DNA of 64,000 bases, taken from the NCBI RefSeq assembly GCF_900091555.1, contig NZ_FMCX01000010.1, positions 92,855 to 156,854 on the forward strand, read 5' to 3'. The position numbers and the translations under genes are program-made. This document shows, one piece after another, positions 34,463 to 42,280 of the stretch (positions are counted from its first letter, which is position 1; every line of letters begins with the position of its first letter). The notes under the pieces were generated by a model. It was not told the DNA's origin. It searched no databases and saw nothing but the letters and a program-made list of their open reading frames with translations. This DNA comes from Micromonospora mirobrigensis (lineage in GTDB: Bacteria > Actinomycetota > Actinomycetes > Mycobacteriales > Micromonosporaceae).

Positions 34463-35610
34463 GGGCGAGCTTCCGGCTTGGCCGGATCGCGGGTGTTCCC
34501 GTCGGCGTCAACTGGAGCGTCCTGGTCATCTTCCTGCTGATCGCCTGGGGGCTGTCGGCGAGTCAGTTCCCGCGCGCCTACCCGGATCGGCCGGTGATCG
34601 CGTACTGGCTGGCCGGGCTGGCCGCGGCGGTGGTCTTCTTCCTCGGCCTACTGGCCCACGAGGTGTCCCACTCGGTGGTGGCGAAACGCAACGGCATCGA
34701 GGTCGAGGGGATCACCCTCTGGCTCTTCGGCGGGGTGTCCGAGCTCAAGGGCGAGGCCCGCGACCCGGGTGCCGAGCTGCGGATCGCCGGGGTCGGGCCG
34801 CTGGTCAGCCTGCTCATCGGGCTCTTCTTCGGCGCCATCGCGGTGCTGCTCACCCTGGCCGGGGTGCACGGCCTGCTGCTCGGGGCGCTGGCCTGGCTGG
34901 CCGGCATCAACATCCTGCTGGCGATCTTCAACGTGCTGCCGGCGGCGCCGCTGGACGGCGGCCGGTTGCTGCGCGCCGCCGTCTGGAAGGCCACCGGTGA
35001 CCGGACGAGGGCCTCCGTGGTGGCCGCCCGGGCCGGCTGGGTGCTCGGCGCGGTGCTGATCGGGCTGGGGCTGTGGCAGTTCCTGGTCGGCGCCGGGGTC
35101 GGCGGGCTCTGGCTGGCGCTGATCGGCTGGTTCCTGATCGGGGCCGCCGGCATGGAGGAACGCCAGGCCCGGATGGGCAGCGCGTTGCGTGGCATCCGGG
35201 TCGCCGACGTGATGACCCCGCAGCCGCAGACCGCCGCCGGGACGATGACCGTCGCCGACTTCGTCGACCACTACCTCTTCGCGTACCGGCACTCGGCGCT
35301 GCCGCTGACCGAGGAGGGCCGCCCGGTCGGCCTGGTGACGCTGGACCGGGTACGCCACATCCCGGCCGACCGGCGGGCCTCGACGACGCTGGCCGAGGTG
35401 GCCTGCCGGGCCGACGAGCTGGTGCTGGCCCGGCCGGACGAGGAGCTCACCGACCTGCTCCCCCGGCTCAGCGAGTGCGCGGACGGCCGGGCGCTGGTCG
35501 TCACCGACCAGGGGCTGGTCGGGATCGTCTCGCCCAGCGACATCAGCCGGGCGGTGCAGCGGGGCAGCCTCCGCGAGCAGCCGACCGGCGCTCAGTCCCG
35601 GGGGAAGTAG
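34459..35610 (+). CDS. M50 (site-2) metalloprotease with CBS domains
   Basis: The 383-residue membrane protease has zinc ligands HEVSH at about residue 70 in a membrane helix, the second motif LDGGRLLRA at about residue 160, and five to six membrane segments. A C-terminal pair of CBS domains (about residues 250-375: VADVMTPQPQTAAG, then VGIVSPSDISRAV) could sense a nucleotide. Family members cut membrane-bound anti-sigma factors or other helices. Its ATG overlaps the qatC-like stop by four bases, perhaps by chance, since it looks like a chromosomal gene at the right edge of the island. It ends inside the convergent oxidase gene by 19 bases. Confidence 0.88.
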   Translation: MRASFRLGRIAGVPVGVNWSVLVIFLLIAWGLSASQFPRAYPDRPVIAYWLAGLAAAVVFFLGLLAHEVSHSVVAKRNGIEVEGITLWLFGGVSELKGEARDPGAELRIAGVGPLVSLLIGLFFGAIAVLLTLAGVHGLLLGALAWLAGINILLAIFNVLPAAPLDGGRLLRAAVWKATGDRTRASVVAARAGWVLGAVLIGLGLWQFLVGAGVGGLWLALIGWFLIGAAGMEERQARMGSALRGIRVADVMTPQPQTAAGTMTVADFVDHYLFAYRHSALPLTEEGRPVGLVTLDRVRHIPADRRASTTLAEVACRADELVLARPDEELTDLLPRLSECADGRALVVTDQGLVGIVSPSDISRAVQRGSLREQPTGAQSRGK

Positions 35611-36833
35611 CGGTCCAGCTGCGCGGTGCGGAACGTGCCGGCCGGGTCCAGGTCGCGGAGCAGGGTCAGGAAGTCGCCGTGCCGGGGATGGACGGCGGCC
35701 ACCTCGGTCGGGTCGAGGGTGAAGACCTTGCCCCAGTGCGGGCGCGGCGCGAACGGCGCCAGCCGCCGCTCCACCTCGGCCAGCACCGGCGCCACCGCCG
35801 CCTCGTCGGCGATCCAGGTGAAGTGCACCGCCACGGTGTCCCGGTCGTGGTTCGGGCTGAGCCACAGCTCGTCGGCGGCGACCGTACGCAGCTCGCAGAC
35901 CTGGGTCACCGGGGCGAGCCGGTCCCGGATGTCGGCCAGGGTGGCGAACGCGTCGGCCAGGGCGGCCCGGGGCAGGTGGTACTCCGACTGGAGCTCGTCG
36001 CCGGCGCTCGGGGTGAAGCCGAGCCGGAAGTGGGGCAGCCGCTCGTGCCAGGGGCCGGGCTCGCCGAGCTGCGCGGTGGCGTGTTCCGCCGGCATGCCGC
36101 GTACCGGGTGGACCGGCTCGCGCGCCGCGGTGGCGCCGAGCCAGTCGGCGGGCGGGGGAGCCTGGTCCGCGCGCTGCTTGCGCCAGAGCAGGTCGATCCG
36201 GTCCGAACGCCACCAGGTGAAGGCGCTGACGCTGTACGCCGAGCCGAACGCCTCGTCCAGCGCCGCCGCCGGCAGCTCGCGGTGCACGTACTGCCGGATG
36301 TCGAAGGCCGGTACGACGTCCAGGGTGACCCGGGTGACCGCGCCGAGCGCGCCCAGCGCCACCACCATGCCGGCGAACCGGTCGTCGGCGCGGTCGACGG
36401 TCAGCAGGTCACCGTCGGCGGTGACCAGCTCCAGCCCGGCGACCGCGGCGGCGAGGTTGCGGTTGCCGTCGCCGCTGCCGTGGGTGCCGGTGGCCACCGC
36501 GCCGGCGACCGAGATGTGTGGCAGTGACGCCAGGTTGGCCAGGGCCAGCCCCTGCGCGTGCAGCCGGGTGGCCAGGTCTCCGTAGCGGATGGCCCCGGAG
36601 ACGGTGACCGCGCCCCGGTCCCGGTCGATCTCGACGGTGTCCGGCAGCCCGACCAGCGAGACCAGGTCGCCGGTGGTGTCGCCGAACCGGTTGAACGAGT
36701 GGCCGGTGCCGACCACCCGCAGCCGGTCGCTGGCGGCGACCAGGCGGCGCAGCTCGTCGACCGAGGACGGCCGGTGCCGGCGGGCCGCCGCGTACGTGAT
36801 GTTGCCGGCCCAGTTGCGGGTCGCCACCGTCAC
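35592..36833 (-). CDS. FAD-linked sugar-1,4-lactone oxidase
   Basis: The 413-residue flavoprotein has an FAD-binding PCMH domain with VVGTGHSFNRFGDTTGD near residue 40 and SVAGAVATGTHGSG near residue 110. The C-terminal ALO domain ends with PHWGKVFTLDP, the HWGK box typical of D-arabinono-, L-gulono- and xylitol-type oxidases. It oxidises a sugar lactone or alditol with O2 as acceptor. The start is GTG (MTVATRNWAG). Its 3' end overlaps the convergent protease gene by 19 bases. Confidence 0.88.
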   Translation of the reverse strand: MTVATRNWAGNITYAAARRHRPSSVDELRRLVAASDRLRVVGTGHSFNRFGDTTGDLVSLVGLPDTVEIDRDRGAVTVSGAIRYGDLATRLHAQGLALANLASLPHISVAGAVATGTHGSGDGNRNLAAAVAGLELVTADGDLLTVDRADDRFAGMVVALGALGAVTRVTLDVVPAFDIRQYVHRELPAAALDEAFGSAYSVSAFTWWRSDRIDLLWRKQRADQAPPPADWLGATAAREPVHPVRGMPAEHATAQLGEPGPWHERLPHFRLGFTPSAGDELQSEYHLPRAALADAFATLADIRDRLAPVTQVCELRTVAADELWLSPNHDRDTVAVHFTWIADEAAVAPVLAEVERRLAPFAPRPHWGKVFTLDPTEVAAVHPRHGDFLTLLRDLDPAGTFRTAQLDRYFPRD

Positions 36834-36909
36834 CGCGCACCTCCCCCACCCGGACGGCCGGCCCGGTCGGGCGCGGTTGTCACCGCCGCTGTCGGGGAAC
36901 CATACGCCG

Positions 36910-37092
36910 ATGAGCAGCTACCGCGACCCGAGCCTCCGCGGCGACGTGTACCCGTCGGAGGAGGAGATCGACCCGACCGGCGTCGGCCCGGACCCGACCT
37001 ACCCGCTGTCGACCGCTCCGGTGCCCGACCCCACCCCGGAGCCGGAGCCCGCGCCGCCGCCGGGCCCCGGACCGGCGCCGCGTACGCCCTGA
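36910..37092 (+). CDS. Small acidic, proline-rich protein
   Basis: The 60-residue protein starts at ATG 36910 (MSSYRDPSLRGDVYPSEEEID) and ends in a Pro/Glu-rich tail. It is divergent from the oxidase gene. There is no family I can name; the conserved-looking N-terminal half suggests a real small actinomycete protein, while the tail is low complexity. Confidence 0.5.
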   Translation: MSSYRDPSLRGDVYPSEEEIDPTGVGPDPTYPLSTAPVPDPTPEPEPAPPPGPGPAPRTP

Positions 37093-37161
37093 CCGGCCGA
37101 CCGCCGCACGCGACGCCGCGGCCGCCCGTGCGCGTCGACGGGTGACCGCGGCGGTCCCGGC

Positions 37162-37896
37162 TCAGCTGCGCCGGGTCATCACCTTCATCGTGACCGCCAG
37201 ACCGAAGGCGCACCAGGCCGCCAGCACCAGGAAGGGCGTGGCGCTGAGCCCGCCCGGCGGCACCACCAGGGTCTGCCGGATCGCCTCCGCCATGTACTGG
37301 ATGGGCAGCACCTGGTGCACCGCCTGCAACCACCCGGGCAGCCGGTCGGCCGGGAAGTTGACCGGCGAGAACATCAGGGCGAAGAAGACGATCACCTGGG
37401 AGACGAGGCTCGCCAGGGCTGGCGGCGCCGCGTACGCGATCGCGTAGCCGATCGCGGTGGCGGTGACCGCCACCAGCAGCACCGCCGGTACGACCAGCGC
37501 GCTCACCCGGAGCGTGAGGTCGAACCGCAGCGCGGCCACGATGAGCGAGAGCACCAGGCCGGGCAGCGAGGTGAGCAGCCAGATGCTCAGGTCGGCGGCG
37601 AGGATGGCGCTGCGCGGCACCGGCATCGTCCGGTTGTACTCGAAGGTGCCGCTGGTCTTGGTCTCGGCGACCATCTGGGGCGCGAGCACCATGCCGACGA
37701 CGATCAGGCCGAGCGCCGGTGCCCCGGTGGAGAGGTAGAGCGCGGTCTGCTGGTCGATCCCGGGCAACAGGAACGCGAAGCCGACGACGATCCCCACCGC
37801 GAGCAGGGTCTGCACGATCAGCATCAGCGGCAGGACGAACTTCAACCGCACGGCGCTCCACCGCACCAGCAGTCCGTAGCTACGCAGCCACGTCAT
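37162..37896 (-). CDS. ABC-2 type transporter permease
   Basis: The 244-residue protein has six predicted membrane helices (for example LPLMLIVQTLLAVGIVVGFAF, VVPAVLLVAVTATAIGYAI and QVIVFFALMFSPVNFPA). It belongs to the ABC-2 exporter permeases. The ATG overlaps the end of the ATPase gene by 17 bases, so the pair is coupled. Expression is likely under the TetR regulator encoded divergently at 38916. The exported compound is unknown. Confidence 0.87.
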   Translation of the reverse strand: MTWLRSYGLLVRWSAVRLKFVLPLMLIVQTLLAVGIVVGFAFLLPGIDQQTALYLSTGAPALGLIVVGMVLAPQMVAETKTSGTFEYNRTMPVPRSAILAADLSIWLLTSLPGLVLSLIVAALRFDLTLRVSALVVPAVLLVAVTATAIGYAIAYAAPPALASLVSQVIVFFALMFSPVNFPADRLPGWLQAVHQVLPIQYMAEAIRQTLVVPPGGLSATPFLVLAAWCAFGLAVTMKVMTRRS

Positions 37897-38821
37897 GGCG
37901 CTCCTCCTTCTGCTCGGCGGTGAGCTGGATGTAGACGTCCTCGAGGGTCACCGGGCTGAGGGCGAACTCGTCCACCAGACCCTCGGTGCGCAGCTGCGCG
38001 GCCCAGCCGACCGCCTCCTGGGTGTACTCCGCCGGGACCGGGATGCTCGTCCGGTTGCCGTTGGTGGCCTGCGGACCGGCCCAGGCGGGCGCCACCAGGG
38101 CGGGAGCCTGGGGGTTCACGGTCAGCTCCAGGCGCAGCTCGCCGGGGACGGCCCGGCGCAGCTCGGTGGGGGTGCCGAGGGCGACGACCCGGCCCTCGTC
38201 GAGCACCACCACCCGGTCGACGCCGCGCTCGGCCTCGCCCAGGCTGTGCGTGACGACGATGACGGCCCGGCCGTCGTCGGCCAGGCGGCGCACCTCCGCC
38301 CAGAGCAGCCGCCTGCGGACCGGGTCGACGTCGTTGGTCGGCTCGTCGAGCAGGACCAGGCTGCCCGGCTCGACGGCCGCCATGCAGAAGCTGGTCAACC
38401 GCCGGATGCCGCCGGAGAGACGCTGGCCCGGCAGGTCCGCCGAATCGGTCATCTCCAGCGCGGCGAACAGCTCCTCGGTGCGCCGCCGCACCTGGTCCCG
38501 GCGGCCGCCGCGGATGCGGCCCAGCATCTCCACCGCCTGCCGGGGCGTCACGCCGTTGAGCGGGGCGTGCGCCTGCGGCTGGATGGAGCAGGCGGAGCGG
38601 GCGAAGGCGGGCTCGCGCACCGGATCGCGGCCGGCCAGCGAGATGCTGCCACTGGTCGGCCGGACGAGCCCGGCCACCTGGTTTACCAGCGTGGTCTTGC
38701 CGGCGCCGTTGTGGCCGAGCAGGCCGAGCACCTCGCCCGCCGCGACCTCGAAGGAGATGTCGTCGTTGGCCTTCCTGCCCTTGAGATATTCCTTGGTCAA
38801 TGACTCCACGCGTAGCACCAC
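37880..38821 (-). CDS. ABC transporter ATP-binding protein
   Basis: The 313-residue nucleotide-binding subunit has Walker A GHNGAGKTT, Q-loop CSIQPQAHAP, signature RLSGGIRRLTSF, Walker B LVLLDEPTNDVD and switch His VVTHSLGEAER. The start is taken at GTG 38821 (VVLRVESLTKEYL), matching the usual N-terminus; the next GTG codon is equally possible. The open frame upstream runs through the operator region and is not coding. It pairs with the overlapping permease. Confidence 0.88.
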   Translation of the reverse strand: MVLRVESLTKEYLKGRKANDDISFEVAAGEVLGLLGHNGAGKTTLVNQVAGLVRPTSGSISLAGRDPVREPAFARSACSIQPQAHAPLNGVTPRQAVEMLGRIRGGRRDQVRRRTEELFAALEMTDSADLPGQRLSGGIRRLTSFCMAAVEPGSLVLLDEPTNDVDPVRRRLLWAEVRRLADDGRAVIVVTHSLGEAERGVDRVVVLDEGRVVALGTPTELRRAVPGELRLELTVNPQAPALVAPAWAGPQATNGNRTSIPVPAEYTQEAVGWAAQLRTEGLVDEFALSPVTLEDVYIQLTAEQKEERHDVAA

Positions 38822-38834
38822 GGCGGCCTCACAT

Positions 38835-38881
38835 ACCGATCGGTCTTTGGATACCAAACCGTATTCAGATACCGATTGGTA
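38835..38881. promoter_or_regulatory. TetR operator array between the ABC exporter and its regulator
   Basis: Three related elements fill the 94-base divergent gap: the perfect palindrome ACCGATCGGT (38835-38844), ATACCAAACCGTAT (38851-38864) and the near-palindrome TACCGATTGGTA (38870-38881). All share ACCGAT/ACCAAA half-sites. The divergent TetR gene suggests it binds here to repress both itself and the exporter. Confidence 0.65.
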
Positions 38882-38915
38882 CGTCAAGCCCGACGCGCAT
38901 GGCAGAATGGGCCTC

Positions 38916-39518
38916 ATGGCCGTCCGACTCACCCGCGCCCAGAAGCAGCAGCAGACCCGTGAGCAACTCCTGGCGGCAGCCGAGGCGCTCTTCGCCGAGC
39001 GGGGGATCCACCGGACCAGCCTCGACGACGTCGCGGCCGAGGCGGGCCTGTCCAAGGGCGCGGTCTACGCCAACTTCGACAGCAAGTCCGGCCTGCTGCT
39101 GGCGTTGTTGCAGCGGCTCAACGACGCCGGCGACCAGTGCGAGGACGGCCAGCGGGCGACCGACCCGCAGGCCTGGCAGCGCCGCCTGGGTGAGAGCTTC
39201 GAGGCGAACGTGGCCACGGCCGAGAGCCGGCGGTTCACCATGGCGTTCGCCGAGTTCTGGCTCTACGGCATGCGCAACGCCGAGGCCGGCAGGGTGCTCA
39301 GTGACGCGTTGGAGGCGGGCCGCCGGGCGAACGCCGCCGAGGCGAGCGCCAAGGCCAACCGCGACGTGCCGACGGACCGGCTGGCCGCGCTGGTCATGGC
39401 CCTGGACATCGGCATCGGGCTCCAGCACCTGATCGACCCGGAGCGGGTGCCCGCGGAGCTGTTCACCGCCGGGCTGGAGATGCTGCTGCGGGGCGCGGCC
39501 GAGACCACGCCCCGCTGA
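38916..39518 (+). CDS. TetR-family regulator
   Basis: The 200-residue protein has the TetR helix-turn-helix at about residues 14-60 (REQLLAAAEALFAERGI, then TSLDDVAAEAGLSKGAVYAN). The C-terminal ligand-binding half is helical. ATG 38916 gives MAVRLTRAQKQQQ; an ATG three codons earlier at 38907 is also possible. It is divergent from the ABC exporter with a palindromic array between, the classic layout of a self-regulating efflux repressor. Confidence 0.88.
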   Translation: MAVRLTRAQKQQQTREQLLAAAEALFAERGIHRTSLDDVAAEAGLSKGAVYANFDSKSGLLLALLQRLNDAGDQCEDGQRATDPQAWQRRLGESFEANVATAESRRFTMAFAEFWLYGMRNAEAGRVLSDALEAGRRANAAEASAKANRDVPTDRLAALVMALDIGIGLQHLIDPERVPAELFTAGLEMLLRGAAETTPR

Positions 39519-39534
39519 GCCCGGCCGACCGGGC
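39519..39534. terminator. Short hairpin between convergent tetR and LLM genes
   Basis: Arms GCCCGG (39519-39524) and CCGGGC (39529-39534) pair around four bases. It begins right after the TetR stop codon and could serve both convergent genes. Confidence 0.4.
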
Positions 39535-39543
39535 GCCGCCCGC

Positions 39544-40473
39544 TCAGAGCTGCGGCAGCACCTCGGCGGCGACCAGTTCGAGGTGGTCCAGGTCGGCCAG
39601 GTCGAGCAGCTGGAGATAGATCCGCTCGCTGCCGATCTCGGCGAACCGGCCGATCCGGTCGACCACCTCGGCCGGGGTGCCGGCCAGCCCGTTCTCCCGC
39701 AGTTCGGCCGGCTCCCGGCCGATGGCGGCGGCCCGGCGGGCGATCTCGGCCTCGTCCCGCCCGCAGCAGAGCACCAGGGCGTTGGACCAGCGCATGGTGG
39801 CCGGGTCGCGGCCGACGGCGGGGCACGCCTCGCGGACCCGGCCGAACTGCGCGGCCGAGTCCTCGACCGAGGCGAACGGCAGGTTGAACTCGTCGGCGTA
39901 CCGGGCGGCGAGCCGGGGCGTACGCCTCGGACCCATCCCGCCGAGCAGGATCGGGGGACGGGGCTGCTGCACCGGCTTGGGCAGGGCCGGCGAGTCGCTG
40001 ACCGGGTAGTACGTGCCGGCGAAGTCGAACGTCTTGCCCACCGGCGTCTCCCACAGGCCGGTGACGACGGCGAGCTGCTCCTCCAGCCGGTCGAAGCGCT
40101 CCCCCAGCGCCGGGAACGGGATGCCGTACGCGGTGTGCTCCTCGGCGTACCAGCCGGTGCCGATGCCCAGCTCGACCCGGCCACCACTCATCTGGTCGAC
40201 CTGGGCGACGGTGATCGCCAGCGGACCGGGCAGCCGGAAGGTGGCCGCGGTCATCAGGGTGCCCAGCCGGATCCGGGAGGTGTCCCGGGCCAGGCCGGCC
40301 AGGGTGGTCCAGGCGTCGGTCGGTCCGGGGTCGCCGCTGACCGAGCCCATCTTCAGGTAGTGGTCGGAGCGGAAGAAGGCGCCGTAGCCGGCGTCCTCCG
40401 CGGCGCGGGCCACGGCGAGCAGCTGGTCGTAGCTGGCCCCCTGCTGGGGTTCGGTGAAGATCCGCAGTTCCAT
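39544..40473 (-). CDS. LLM-class F420-dependent oxidoreductase
   Basis: The 309-residue protein has the luciferase-like TIM-barrel pattern: MELRIFTEPQQGASYDQLL at the start, IRLGTLMTAATFRLPGPLA, QVDQMSGGRVELGIGTGWY and PILLGGMGPRRTPRLAARYA. Enzymes of this group use the deazaflavin F420, as in other actinobacteria. The substrate is unknown. ATG 40473 is preferred over longer in-frame starts because it gives the family's usual N-terminus. Confidence 0.85.
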   Translation of the reverse strand: MELRIFTEPQQGASYDQLLAVARAAEDAGYGAFFRSDHYLKMGSVSGDPGPTDAWTTLAGLARDTSRIRLGTLMTAATFRLPGPLAITVAQVDQMSGGRVELGIGTGWYAEEHTAYGIPFPALGERFDRLEEQLAVVTGLWETPVGKTFDFAGTYYPVSDSPALPKPVQQPRPPILLGGMGPRRTPRLAARYADEFNLPFASVEDSAAQFGRVREACPAVGRDPATMRWSNALVLCCGRDEAEIARRAAAIGREPAELRENGLAGTPAEVVDRIGRFAEIGSERIYLQLLDLADLDHLELVAAEVLPQL

Positions 40474-40566
40474 CACCCGAGCATAGGGACCGGGCGGGTC
40501 CGCCGCGGCCTGCCGTACCCCCCGCGACCCCCGTCGCGCTGACCGCCCCCTGGCGCTGAAGCGCAA

Positions 40567-40616
40567 GCAGGGGCCCCCTGTTAACGCCTGAGGTATAGCA
40601 GGGGGCCCCTGTTAAC
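40567..40616 (+). repeat. Pair of 19-bp GC-rich repeats
   Basis: GCAGGGGCCCCCTGTTAAC (40567-40585) and GCAGGGGGCCCCTGTTAAC (40598-40616) differ only by where the G run turns to C. Each holds a CAGGGG/CCCCTG palindrome and ends in GTTAAC. The pair lies in the 196-base gap between the LLM and ArsR genes. From memory, similar GGGGCCCC/TTAAC elements are common in Micromonosporaceae; they may act as terminators or repetitive sites. Confidence 0.6.
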
Positions 40617-40669
40617 ACCCAACCAGCATGCATTCCTTGACAGGCATATGACCAGTGGAGCATATTCGG

Positions 40670-40984
40670 ATGGTGTCCGTCGACGCCTTCGCCGTACTCG
40701 CCGAGCCGACCCGACGCCGCATCCTCGACACGCTGCGCGGCGCCGAGGAGCAGAGCGTCGGTGAGCTCGTCGACCTGCTCGGGCTCAGCCAGCCCACCGT
40801 CTCCAAGCACCTGCGGGTGCTCCGCGAGGCCGGCTTCGTCACCTGCCGTACGGCGGCCCAGCAGCGTATCTACCGCATCGACGTACGCCCGTTCCAGGCC
40901 GTCGACGGCTGGCTCGCGCCCTACCGGCGGATGTGGACGGACCACCTGGACGCGCTGGAACGCCATCTCGACCGTCAGGAGTAA
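40670..40984 (+). CDS. ArsR-family regulator
   Basis: The 104-residue winged-helix protein reads VLAEPTRRRILDTLRGAEEQ, then VGELVDLLGLSQPTVSKHLRVLREAGFV, the ArsR helix-turn-helix. It lacks the Cys-rich metal motifs of metal sensors. ATG 40670 follows GGAG at nine bases; a GTG at 40655 is also in frame. It is five bases from an SRPBCC gene, a frequent ArsR partner, and probably represses that two-gene operon. Confidence 0.88.
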   Translation: MVSVDAFAVLAEPTRRRILDTLRGAEEQSVGELVDLLGLSQPTVSKHLRVLREAGFVTCRTAAQQRIYRIDVRPFQAVDGWLAPYRRMWTDHLDALERHLDRQE

Positions 40985-40989
40985 GTGAC

Positions 40990-41514
40990 ATGGACAGGAA
41001 AGACTTCCGCCCCGGTCCGCTCGCCGAGGTGACCCGGATCCCCGCCGACGACCGGTGGGACCTGGTCCTCACCCGCGACCTGCGCCACCCACCCGAGAAG
41101 GTCTGGTCGGCGCTGACCGAGCCGGGCCAGCTCGCCCAGTGGGCGCCCTTCCTGGCCAGCCGTGACCTCGGCAGCCCCGGCGAGGCCACGCTCGGCACCG
41201 TGGACGGCGACCGGACCGTCGACGCGCCGGCCACCGTCCGGCGCGCCGACCGGCCCAGCCTGCTGGAGTACACCTGGGGTGACAGCCTGCTCCGCTGGGA
41301 GCTGGCGCCGGCCGGCACCGGCACCCGGCTGACCCTGCGGCAGCGGATCGACCGGCCCGAGCAGGCGGCGATGGTGGCCGCCGGCTGGCACCTCTGCCTG
41401 GACGTCGCCGGGCACCTGCTCGACGGCGACCCGGTCGGCCCGATCCGCGGCGCCGAGGCGAAGGACTTCGGTTGGGCGGAGCTGCGCGACGCGTACGCCG
41501 AACGGCTGGACTGA
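40990..41514 (+). CDS. SRPBCC/AHSA1-like protein
   Basis: The 174-residue protein has the AHSA1 pattern LRHPPEKVWSALTEPGQLAQW, then the barrel strands LLEYTWGDSLLRWEL and a final helix. SRPBCC proteins bind hydrophobic ligands. AGGAG just ahead of the ATG and the five-base gap from the ArsR stop show one operon. ArsR/SRPBCC pairs are widespread; the ligand is unknown. Confidence 0.85.
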   Translation: MDRKDFRPGPLAEVTRIPADDRWDLVLTRDLRHPPEKVWSALTEPGQLAQWAPFLASRDLGSPGEATLGTVDGDRTVDAPATVRRADRPSLLEYTWGDSLLRWELAPAGTGTRLTLRQRIDRPEQAAMVAAGWHLCLDVAGHLLDGDPVGPIRGAEAKDFGWAELRDAYAERLD

Positions 41515-41523
41515 GCGCGGACC

Positions 41524-41558
41524 GGGCCGGGGCCGCGCAGCCGGCCCGGCCCCGGCCC
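41524..41558. terminator. 12-bp-stem hairpin between convergent genes
   Basis: Arms GGGCCGGGGCCG (41524-41535) and CGGCCCCGGCCC (41547-41558) pair perfectly around 11 bases. It follows the SRPBCC stop by nine bases and can also stop transcripts coming from the response regulator on the other strand. Confidence 0.65.
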
Positions 41559-41626
41559 GGCCCCTCGGTTCGACGCGCGAAGGCGCGGCAACCGGCTCGG
41601 AGACGACGTTCCGGCGGGCCCGACGG

Positions 41627-42280
41627 TCAGAGCTGGCCGAGACCGGCTTGGCGGGCGCGTTGGATGGCCTGGCTCCGGTCGGCCACCTGGAGCTTGGACA
41701 ACACGTTTGACAGGTGATTGCGCACGGTCTTCGGGCTCAGCGTCAGCCGGCGGGCGATGACCAGGTTGCTCAGCCCCTGCGCGACCAGGTCGAGCACCTC
41801 CCGTTCCCGGTCGGTCAGCTCGGGGAAGGGCGCGGCCCCGCCGGCCCTGGCACCGGACAGGAAGCTCACCGCCCGGCTCGCGACCACCGGGCCGAGCAGC
41901 ACCTCGCCGTTGGCGACGGCGCGTACCGCGCGCTCCACCTCGGCGGGTGCCGCCCCCTTGAGCAGATAGCCCCGGGCCCCCGCGCGCAGCGCGGCGAAGA
42001 CCCAGTCGTCGTCGTCCAACATGGTCACCACCAGCACGCCGATGCCCGGGTGCCGGGCGACGATCTCCCGGGTGGCCTCCACTCCGGACCGGCCCCCGAG
42101 ATGCAGATCCATGATGATCACGTCGGGTGTGCGGAGTTCGGCGACCCGCAACGCCCCGTCGGCGTCGGGGGCCTCGCCGACCACCTCCAGCCCGACGGTC
42201 GACGCCAGCAGGGCGGTCATGCCGAGCCGGAACACCGGGTGGTCGTCCACCACCGCGACGCGGATCACCTGACCGGTCAC
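41627..42280 (-). CDS. LuxR/NarL-family response regulator
   Basis: The 217-residue protein has a receiver domain with DD at 12-13, phospho-acceptor Asp58 in VIIMDLHLGG and the Lys in GYLLKGA. A LuxR helix-turn-helix is at about 150-210 (LTDREREVLDLVAQGLSN, then LTLSPKTVRNHLSNVLSKL). The start is GTG (MTGQVIRVAVVDDH) overlapping the kinase stop by four bases (GTGA), so they are coupled. Longer in-frame extensions lie inside the kinase gene. Confidence 0.9.
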   Translation of the reverse strand: MTGQVIRVAVVDDHPVFRLGMTALLASTVGLEVVGEAPDADGALRVAELRTPDVIIMDLHLGGRSGVEATREIVARHPGIGVLVVTMLDDDDWVFAALRAGARGYLLKGAAPAEVERAVRAVANGEVLLGPVVASRAVSFLSGARAGGAAPFPELTDREREVLDLVAQGLSNLVIARRLTLSPKTVRNHLSNVLSKLQVADRSQAIQRARQAGLGQL

